From an uncultured Rubellimicrobium sp. (GTDB lineage: Bacteria; Pseudomonadota; Alphaproteobacteria; Rhodobacterales; Rhodobacteraceae): a stretch of DNA of 10,440 nt. Of the stretch, positions 1-5,091 are shown one piece after another. Position numbers and translations under genes: made by a program. The stretch lies in the NCBI GenBank assembly GCA_902805995.1, contig CADCUU010000485.1, positions 1 to 10,440 on the forward strand. Reading direction: 5' to 3'. The notes under the pieces are model-generated. The model saw only the letters and a program-made list of their open reading frames with translations, was not told the DNA's origin and ran no database searches. Position 1 is the stretch's first letter; every line of letters begins with the position of its first letter.

Positions 1-1833
1 AGCGACGGCGAAGGAGGCCTTCTGGCCACCAACGTCTCGGAGCGCGGCACGGTCAACATCGAGGGCGGGGAAGGCGGCCTCGGCGTCACGAACCAGGGCG
101 CGGGCTCGGACTTCAACCCGGAACGCATCCAGGTGCAGGCCGACAGCGGCTTCACGCCCGGCGGCACCGCGGGCGTGCCGCGGGTCGATGCGGGGGCGCA
201 GCTCAACGACGTCACCGGCGTCCTGTCCTACGGCTTCGGCAACTACGAAGTGCTGGCCACCGAGGCGATCACCGTGCGGGAGGAGAGCAGCCTGACCCGA
301 GAGGTCACGGCCCTGTCCGGCTCCGAGGATCGCCTCCTCGTGGCGAGCTACAACGTCCTGAACCTCGACCCCAACGACGCGGACGGCGACACGGACGTGG
401 CCAACGGCCAGTTCGAGGCCATCGCGCGCGACATCGCGGTCAACCTGAACAGCCCCGACATCATCGCCCTTCAGGAGGTGCAGGACAACGACGGGTCGGC
501 CAATACAAGCGTGACCTCGGCCAGCGAGACGCTCCAGCGCCTCGTGGACGCGATCTACGCCGAGACGGGGATCCGCTACGCCTATATCGATAACCCGTTC
601 ATCACGGACGACGCGTCGGGCGGGGAGCCCGGGGGTAACATCCGCACGGCCTACCTCTACAACCCCGCGCGCGTGGACTTGGTCGAAGGCTCGCTCGCAA
701 CGGTGGTGGACCCCACGGACCAGGCCACGAACCCCGACAATCCGTTCGACGATTCGCGCCTGCCCCTGGCCGCCACCTTTGAGTTCAACGACGAGGAGGT
801 GACGCTCATCAACAACCACTTCGCCTCCAAGGGCGGATCGACCCCGCTGTCCGGCACCACGCAGCCCTCCCTCAACGGGGGGGAGGAGCAGCGCGCGGCG
901 CAGGCGCAGGCCGTGAACAGCTACGTGGACGGCCTGCTCGCGGCGGATGCGGGCGCGAACGTCGTCGTGCTGGGCGACCTCAACGAGTTCGAGTTCGAGG
1001 AGCCTCTCCAGGTCCTCGAAGGCGACCTGGCCTATGACGGGACCGGGGTCACCGAGGCCGACGATGTCGTCCTGACCAACTTGACCTTCCAACTCGCCGA
1101 GGACGAGAGGTATTCCTACCTCTTCGAGGGCAACTCCCAGTCCATCGACCACATCCTCGTCTCCGACGCGCTCCTCGACGGGGCGCTCTACGACGCCGTC
1201 CACGTCAACACCGAGTTCACGACCGCAAGCAGCGACCACGACCCGGTCCTGGCGAGCCTGCTCGTCACGAGCGCCTCGGCGGAGACGCTTTCCGGCGGGA
1301 ACGGGCGCGACCTGCTGGACGGCGGGAACGGGGACGACCTCCTCACCGGCGGCAATGGCGCGGATATCCTGATCGGCGGGGGCGACGAGGATCGCCTTCA
1401 GGGCGGCAACGGCGACGACCGGCTCGTGGGCGACGATCCGGCCGATCCGCTGGGCGGCCTCGATGCCGGGGGCGACACCCTGGACGGCGGCAATGGCAAC
1501 GACGTCCTCTGGGGCGGCGGGGGCGACGACATCCTCATCGGCGGGCGGGACAACGACCTGCTCACGGGCGGCGAAGGGGACGATCTGTTCGTCTTCAACG
1601 CGCGCGGGTTCGGCCGCGACCGGATCGAGGACTTCACGGCGGGCGAGGACTTCATCGACCTGCGCGGCCTGGGCCTTTCGCTGGCCGAGATCGACACGAG
1701 CGGCGACGGCGTCCTCGACGCCCGGGATCGCACGGTCTCCGTGGAGGACGGCGCGCTGGTCCTCTCGCTTCGGGGCGGCACGATCGAAGTCGCCGGGGTC
1801 TCGGCCCTGGCGCAGAGCGACCTGCTGCTCTGA
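1..1833 (+). CDS. Secreted ExeM/NucH-like nuclease with RTX tail (5' end missing)
   Basis: The reading frame is open from the first base, so this is the last 610 codons of a longer gene; the internal GTG at 133 is not its start. Visible residues 1-110 resemble the end of the OB-fold-like (YhcR-type) region that precedes the catalytic domain in extracellular nucleases (motifs FNPERIQV and YGFGNYEVL). Residues about 112-422 are an endonuclease/exonuclease/phosphatase domain with the expected metal and catalytic residues: N118 (SYNVLN), E159 (LQEVQ), N272/H273 (NNHFASKGG), D326/N328 (GDLNEFE), D383/H384 (SIDHILVS) and D412/H413 (SSDHDP). Nine RTX nonapeptides follow, then a C-terminal tail with an EF-hand-like loop (DTSGDGVLDARD, residues 565-576). 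Family knowledge: such proteins leave through type I secretion, fold on calcium and degrade extracellular DNA or RNA. The domain assignment is firm; the exact nucleic acid substrate is inferred. The gene is convergent with the regulator gene and probably independent of the transporter operon. Confidence 0.9.
   Translation, partial: SDGEGGLLATNVSERGTVNIEGGEGGLGVTNQGAGSDFNPERIQVQADSGFTPGGTAGVPRVDAGAQLNDVTGVLSYGFGNYEVLATEAITVREESSLTREVTALSGSEDRLLVASYNVLNLDPNDADGDTDVANGQFEAIARDIAVNLNSPDIIALQEVQDNDGSANTSVTSASETLQRLVDAIYAETGIRYAYIDNPFITDDASGGEPGGNIRTAYLYNPARVDLVEGSLATVVDPTDQATNPDNPFDDSRLPLAATFEFNDEEVTLINNHFASKGGSTPLSGTTQPSLNGGEEQRAAQAQAVNSYVDGLLAADAGANVVVLGDLNEFEFEEPLQVLEGDLAYDGTGVTEADDVVLTNLTFQLAEDERYSYLFEGNSQSIDHILVSDALLDGALYDAVHVNTEFTTASSDHDPVLASLLVTSASAETLSGGNGRDLLDGGNGDDLLTGGNGADILIGGGDEDRLQGGNGDDRLVGDDPADPLGGLDAGGDTLDGGNGNDVLWGGGGDDILIGGRDNDLLTGGEGDDLFVFNARGFGRDRIEDFTAGEDFIDLRGLGLSLAEIDTSGDGVLDARDRTVSVEDGALVLSLRGGTIEVAGVSALAQSDLLL
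1294..1593 (+). repeat. RTX (GGxGxDxLx) calcium-binding repeat block
   Basis: This stretch encodes nine recognisable nonapeptides of the glycine/aspartate-rich RTX type (visible residues 432-531), for example GGNGDDLLT, GGNGADILI, GGGGDDILI and GGEGDDLFV. Five are in tandem. A spacer of about 20 residues (GDDPADPLGGLDA plus a degenerate half repeat, GGDTLD) follows, and then four more in tandem. Family knowledge: each pair of turns binds Ca2+ in a parallel beta-roll outside the cell and drives folding after type I secretion. The fourth repeat (GGGDEDRLQ) and the eighth (GGRDNDLLT) are slightly degenerate. Confidence 0.93.
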
Positions 1834-1841
1834 TCCCAGGC

Positions 1842-1869
1842 GGGGCAGGGGTCATCGCGCCTCTGCCCC
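1842..1869 (+). terminator. Possible terminator hairpin after the nuclease gene
   Basis: An 11-pair stem (1842-1852 with 1859-1869, including two G-T wobbles) closes a 6-nt loop, 8 nt after the nuclease stop codon. The outer seven pairs (GGGGCAG/CTGCCCC) are perfect. No T-run follows, so it lacks the classic intrinsic-terminator tail. It may act as a transcript 3'-end stabiliser or a Rho-assisted stop. The position, just inside a convergent gap, supports a 3'-end role. Confidence 0.45.
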
Positions 1870-1914
1870 ACCGGCCAGGACTGACGTTCCCAGGCAGGCA
1901 TGTGACAGCGGAGG

Positions 1915-1938
1915 AGGGGCGGCGCCCGAGCCGCCCCT
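1915..1938 (-). terminator. Possible terminator hairpin after the LacI-type gene (may serve both strands)
   Basis: A perfect 9-bp inverted repeat (AGGGGCGGC / GCCGCCCCT) with a 6-nt loop lies 11 nt beyond the stop codon of the minus-strand regulator gene. Being symmetric, it would also form in transcripts reading out of the nuclease gene. No T-run follows on either strand. Placement between two convergent stop codons makes a termination or 3'-protection role plausible but unproven. Confidence 0.45.
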
Positions 1939-1949
1939 GAAGCCCCCGA

Positions 1950-2930
1950 TCAGAACGCGGGCGCCGGTCCGGTGGACGACCGCCGGACGAACTCGTTCGG
2001 GATCATCAGGCGCACGGGGCCCTGCACCCAGTCGGGAATGCGAATACGTGCATCGAGGAGTCGGACGGCGGCCATGCCGATCTTGCGCCCCGGAGTCCGG
2101 ATCGTGGTCAGGGCCGGCTGGATAAGCTGGGCCGCGCTGAAATCCCCAAATCCCATGACGGAGGCGTGCTCGGGGATCTGGCACCCGCGACGGAGCAGGT
2201 CGGTGACCACGGTCAGCGCGAGCCCGTCATGCGCGCAGAAGAAGGCCGTGGGCCTGATCCCGGTCCCGAGGAGATCATCCAGGCACTGCGCGAAGCCGTG
2301 CGGCGGGGACCACTTGATGTGGTGGTACCGCGCCCCCGGGGTTGCCTCGACGACCTCCCGCAGGCCATAAAGCCGCTCCCACCGGCCGCGAAGGTTCTCG
2401 CTGCCATGGACATAGGCGATCTCGCGATGGCCGAGTTCAAGGAGGGCGCGGGCCGCCGCCGCCCCGGCTTCGTGGTCCGTGCCGCTCACGGTGTCCACGG
2501 GCTCCAACGGGTCGATCCATCCGCTTCGGACCACAGGCCGCCCCCACGCCCGGAGGCGTTCCAGATCGGCGTCCCCGTGGATGTTCACCGCCAGAAGGCC
2601 GCTGCACGACTCCAGAAGATGCTCGAACTCCTCGCCGTGCTGCATCCAGTGGACCCGTATGCCATAGCCCAGCTGGGCGGCCTCGCTCTGAAGGCCGCTC
2701 TGAATCTGCATGTTGAGCTCGGCGTTGAAGTGGTCGCGGTCGTCGAAGATCACGCCGAGCACCGAGGCGCGGGGCGCGTCCGGGAGCCGGTAGCCCAGGC
2801 GCTCGGCAGCCTCCAGCACCCTGGTCCGGGTCGCCTCGCTCACCCCCGACTTGCCCGCCAGCGCGCGGGACACGGCGAACTTGGACAGGCCGGTTTCCTC
2901 GGCCAGGACACGAAGCGTCACCTTGGTCAC
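1950..2930 (-). CDS. LacI-family transcriptional regulator
   Basis: This encodes 326 residues with a LacI-type N-terminal DNA-binding domain and a periplasmic-binding-protein-like effector domain. The helix-turn-helix spans about residues 5-25 (LAEETGLSKFAVSRALAG). It aligns without gaps to E. coli LacI up to Y47, with K17 and F18 at the base-reading positions and S21/R22 conserved. Residues about 57-315 form the ligand-binding domain, including VSGTDHEAGAAAARALLELG, AFFCAHDGLAL and the C-terminal IPNEFVRRSS typical of the family. I chose the GTG at 2930 because a GGGAGAGGG ribosome-binding site sits 9 nt before it; the upstream ATG at 2966 has none and would add 12 residues not seen in the family. 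The gene is divergent from the transporter operon, so it most likely controls that operon and itself in response to a sugar-like ligand (inference). Oddity: the hinge-helix segment is about six residues shorter than in LacI and carries two prolines. Confidence 0.93.
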   Translation of the reverse strand: MTKVTLRVLAEETGLSKFAVSRALAGKSGVSEATRTRVLEAAERLGYRLPDAPRASVLGVIFDDRDHFNAELNMQIQSGLQSEAAQLGYGIRVHWMQHGEEFEHLLESCSGLLAVNIHGDADLERLRAWGRPVVRSGWIDPLEPVDTVSGTDHEAGAAAARALLELGHREIAYVHGSENLRGRWERLYGLREVVEATPGARYHHIKWSPPHGFAQCLDDLLGTGIRPTAFFCAHDGLALTVVTDLLRRGCQIPEHASVMGFGDFSAAQLIQPALTTIRTPGRKIGMAAVRLLDARIRIPDWVQGPVRLMIPNEFVRRSSTGPAPAF

Positions 2931-2939
2931 GATGGGGGT

Positions 2940-2948
2940 CCCTCTCCC
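2940..2948 (-). promoter_or_regulatory. Ribosome-binding site that fixes the GTG start of the LacI-type gene
   Basis: On the minus strand this reads GGGAGAGGG and ends 9 nt before the GTG codon at 2930-2928. The alternative in-frame ATG at 2966 is preceded by a C-rich stretch with no Shine-Dalgarno match. The site therefore supports the shorter 326-residue protein, whose N-terminus (V/M-T-K-V-T-L) lines up with that of E. coli LacI. Confidence 0.7.
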
Positions 2949-3078
2949 GTTCTGCCACGGACCCATGGGGCCGGGTAGGCCGCCATCCCGGGTGCTGCGC
3001 CGCAGAGACTTTTTCTGAACATAACGCTTTACCTAACGAACACCTGCGAGGGAAGCTAGCGGTAAGAAAAAAGAACAA

Positions 3079-3090
3079 TGCAAAGTTGCA
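3079..3090. promoter_or_regulatory. Candidate operator palindrome TGCAAAGTTGCA
   Basis: Two 5-bp arms, TGCAA and TTGCA, flank a 2-bp centre (AG), giving an even-centred 12-bp palindrome 27 nt before the binding-protein start codon. LacI-family regulators bind even-centred palindromes near promoters, and this is the best symmetric short site in the divergent gap. Most characterised family operators have a central CG, which this site lacks. A 12-bp site with one mismatched pair can also arise by chance. Confidence 0.35.
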
Positions 3091-3106
3091 CGTCACACGA
3101 CATCTG

Positions 3107-3111
3107 GGAGG
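3107..3111 (+). promoter_or_regulatory. Strong ribosome-binding site of the binding-protein gene
   Basis: GGAGG within GGGAGGAG lies 6 nt before the ATG at 3118. It is the strongest Shine-Dalgarno match in the operon, fitting a binding protein that is normally made in excess over its membrane partners. Confidence 0.8.
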
Positions 3112-3117
3112 AGCGTC

Positions 3118-5013
3118 ATGACCGTGTTCACACGTCGAGGATTCCTTGTCTCCGGGACAGCCCTTGCGGGAGGGTGCCTCATCGGCCTGCCGCTTGTTGC
3201 TCAGGAGGCCGCCAACCTGCCCGCGCTGGAGCAGCGCCTGCCCGAATCGCCGCTGGTCATCACCCCGACCGAGCGGCCCGGCCAGCAGGGCGGCACCTGG
3301 AACCACGCCCTGGTCGGCGGAGGCTCCATGTCCATGCTGGTGCGCTACCAGGCCTATGAGCCGCTGGTGCGCTTCACCCCCGACTGGTCCGGCGTGGAGC
3401 CCAACGTGGCGCTGTCCTACGAGGTCAGCGAGGACGCCCGGACCTACACCTTCACCCTGCGGCGCGGGCACAAGTGGTCCGACGGCCAGCCCTACACCAC
3501 CGAGGACATCCGCTTCTGGTACGAGGACATCTTCCTCGACCCCGAGGCCGGCACCACGGCGGGGCAGACCTACTGGCAGGCGGGGGACGAGGTCGGCAAG
3601 CTGGAGGTCGTAGACGACGTGACCTTCCGGGTGGTGTTCGGATCACCGAACGGGTTCTTCCTCCAGAACCTTGCCTGGGCCAACCAGGACCAGATCACGC
3701 GGGCCCCGGCGCACTACCTCAAGCAGTTCCACATCCGCTACAACCCGGAGGCCAACGCGCTCGCCCAGGAGCGGGGGTTCGAGAGCTGGATCGCGCTCTT
3801 CAAGCAGGAGCACGGGCTCGACCAGGACAACATCTTCTTCCTGAGCTCGACCCGGCCCACGCTCAACGCCTGGATGTTCACCTCGGCGCCCGGCCAGAAC
3901 ACCGAGCGCGCCGTGGCCGAGCGGAACCCCTACTACTTCAAGGTCGACACCGAGGGGACGCAGCTGCCCTACTTCGACCGGATCGTCTACCAGATGGTCG
4001 CCGACCCGGAGGTCCTCCTGCTCAAGACCCTGCAGGGCGAGATCGACATGATGGACCAGTACATCACCACGCCGACCAACAAGCCCGTCCTCTTCGATGC
4101 GCAGGAAAGCGGGAACTACCGCTTCTACACCCTCAAGGAGACGGCTGCGAACGTCATGGTGTTCCAGCTCAACCTCAACCACACGGACCCGGCCAAGAAC
4201 GAGCTGTTCAACCGCCGCGAGTTCCGCGAGGCCCTCTCCGTTGCCATCGACCGGCAGGCGCTGATCGACGCGGTGCTCGTGGGGCAGGGCGCCCCGGCGC
4301 AGCCCTCGATCTCGCCCGAGGACCCGCTCTTCAACGAGCGGCTCATGACCCAGCACACGGAATACGACCCGGCGCGGGCCAACGAGATCCTGGACGGCAT
4401 CCTGCCCGAGAAGGATTCGGAGGGGTATCGCCTCGACGCGGCGGGCAACCGGGTGTCGATCATCTTCGAGATCGACCAGGCGCGGACGACCTTCCTCGAC
4501 ATGTTCGAGCTGGTGCTGCCAATGTTCCAGCAGGTCGGCATCGACGCGCAGATGCGCAGCATGGACCGCAGCCTGTGGGAGACCCGCGTGCGCGAGGGGC
4601 GCGACTTCGACGCGACGGCCCATACCTTTGGCGCCAACAGCGGCATCGCGGCAATGCTCGACCCCCGGTACTTCGTGCCGTTCTCCTCGAACTCGCTCTA
4701 TGCGCAGGGCTGGGCCCTCTGGTTCAGCCAGGCGGACAACCCCGACGCGATCGAGCCGCCGGAGGAGATCAAGCTCCAGCAGCAGCGCTACAAGGACCTG
4801 CTGGCCACCGCCGACATGGCCGAGCAGCAGGCGATCATGGCCGAGATCCTGGAGATGGCGGCCGAGCAGTTCCTGGTCTGGGGCGTGAGCCTGCCGCCCG
4901 ACGGCTACGGCATCGTCAAGAACGACATGGTCAACGTCATGGACGAGATGCCCAACAGCTTCGGCTGGCCCACGCCCGGGCCCGCCCGGCCCGAGCAGTT
5001 CTTCAAGAGCTGA
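3118..5013 (+). CDS. Extracellular solute-binding protein family 5 (Opp/Dpp type), Tat-exported
   Basis: This 631-residue protein is the periplasmic ligand-capturing subunit of an ABC importer. The N-terminus has a twin-arginine motif (TRRGFLV, residues 5-11) and a hydrophobic stretch to about residue 28, with likely cleavage near A28. The mature part shows SBP_bac_5 landmarks: QGGTWNHALVGGG near residue 57, YEPLVRF at 80-86, and KWSDGQP at 119-125, which matches the family's 'KWSDGxP' motif. It is longer than E. coli DppA or OppA (about 535-545 residues), as in the subgroup often found with carbohydrate genes. A GGAGG site 6 nt upstream supports the start. It is the first gene of the operon, followed by the hydrolase-like gene and the permeases. 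Family-5 proteins bind peptides, nickel, opines or oligosaccharides, and the sequence alone does not fix the ligand. The neighbouring hydrolase and LacI-type regulator favour a glycoside or oligosaccharide (inference). Confidence 0.93.
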   Translation: MTVFTRRGFLVSGTALAGGCLIGLPLVAQEAANLPALEQRLPESPLVITPTERPGQQGGTWNHALVGGGSMSMLVRYQAYEPLVRFTPDWSGVEPNVALSYEVSEDARTYTFTLRRGHKWSDGQPYTTEDIRFWYEDIFLDPEAGTTAGQTYWQAGDEVGKLEVVDDVTFRVVFGSPNGFFLQNLAWANQDQITRAPAHYLKQFHIRYNPEANALAQERGFESWIALFKQEHGLDQDNIFFLSSTRPTLNAWMFTSAPGQNTERAVAERNPYYFKVDTEGTQLPYFDRIVYQMVADPEVLLLKTLQGEIDMMDQYITTPTNKPVLFDAQESGNYRFYTLKETAANVMVFQLNLNHTDPAKNELFNRREFREALSVAIDRQALIDAVLVGQGAPAQPSISPEDPLFNERLMTQHTEYDPARANEILDGILPEKDSEGYRLDAAGNRVSIIFEIDQARTTFLDMFELVLPMFQQVGIDAQMRSMDRSLWETRVREGRDFDATAHTFGANSGIAAMLDPRYFVPFSSNSLYAQGWALWFSQADNPDAIEPPEEIKLQQQRYKDLLATADMAEQQAIMAEILEMAAEQFLVWGVSLPPDGYGIVKNDMVNVMDEMPNSFGWPTPGPARPEQFFKS

Positions 5014-5039
5014 GCCAATCCAATCGTCCACCGGCTCGA

Positions 5040-5062
5040 CGGCCCCGCGATGCGCGGGGCCG
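5040..5062 (+). promoter_or_regulatory. Very stable intercistronic hairpin after the binding-protein gene
   Basis: A perfect 10-bp stem made only of G-C pairs (CGGCCCCGCG / CGCGGGGCCG) closes a 3-nt loop. It begins 26 nt after the binding-protein stop codon and ends 29 nt before the next start codon. No T-run follows, so simple termination is unlikely. In other ABC operons, hairpins after the binding-protein gene protect its mRNA or cause partial stopping, so that the binding protein is made in excess. The same role is inferred here. The loop contains the alternative in-frame ATG at 5050, which would be buried in the stem-loop. Confidence 0.65.
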
Positions 5063-5079
5063 GCAGCCGCCTGCAATCT

Positions 5080-5084
5080 GAGAG
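5080..5084 (+). promoter_or_regulatory. Ribosome-binding site that selects the ATG at 5092
   Basis: GAGAG lies 7 nt before the ATG at 5092, a moderate Shine-Dalgarno match. The earlier in-frame ATG at 5050 has no such site and sits in the loop of the 5040-5062 hairpin, so the shorter 703-residue product is preferred. Confidence 0.55.
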
Positions 5085-5091
5085 AACCCCC

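Larger units (their letters stand above)
2931..3117. promoter_or_regulatory. Divergent control region between the LacI-type gene and the transporter operon
   Basis: This 187-bp gap separates two divergent start codons. From about 3007 to 3095 it is clearly richer in A and T than the coding DNA around it, as expected for promoters. It holds two direct TAACG copies (3022-3026 and 3034-3038), spaced by 12 nt start to start. It also holds a distant inverted pair TTACC (3029-3033) / GGTAA (3061-3065), a GCTAGC palindrome (3055-3060) and the 12-bp palindrome at 3079-3090. I could not find a convincing -35/-10 pair on either strand, so the promoters cannot be placed exactly. That both promoters and the regulator's operator lie here is inferred from the gene arrangement. 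Confidence 0.6.

Noticed and set aside
133..135. GTG at 133 as the start of the nuclease
   Set aside because: The same frame is open back to base 1 and encodes family-like sequence (for example ERGTVNIEGG and DFNPERIQ), so the gene begins outside the window.
1288..1599. The repetitive stretch as a DNA-level repeat or CRISPR-like array
   Set aside because: The periodicity is 27 nt in frame and encodes RTX nonapeptides with variable codons. It is a protein repeat with no constant repeat/unique spacer structure.
2964..2966. ATG at 2966 as the start of the LacI-type gene
   Set aside because: It has no ribosome-binding site and would add a 12-residue extension not seen in the family. The GTG at 2930 has a good site and matches the LacI N-terminus.
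3163..3177. Lipoprotein signal around C20 of the binding protein
   Set aside because: The residues before the cysteine are A-G-G, lacking the Leu/Val/Ile at -3 of a standard lipobox. A Tat signal with cleavage near A28 explains the sequence better.
3078..3359. A 93-codon plus-strand frame starting at 3078
   Set aside because: It begins inside the candidate operator without a ribosome-binding site and runs out of frame into the binding-protein gene with no recognisable content.
2437..3471. A 344-codon minus-strand frame spanning the divergent control region
   Set aside because: It overlaps the LacI-type gene in another frame, the AT-rich control region and the start of the binding-protein gene. 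Its product has no recognisable domain.
5050..5052. ATG at 5050 as the start of the hydrolase-like gene
   Set aside because: It lies in the loop of a 10-bp GC hairpin and lacks a ribosome-binding site. The family-like sequence begins after the ATG at 5092.
3474..5081. A 535-codon plus-strand frame overlapping the binding-protein gene
   Set aside because: The translation is Arg/Ala/Gly/Pro-rich without any family motif, whereas the alternate frame encodes a clear SBP_bac_5 protein.
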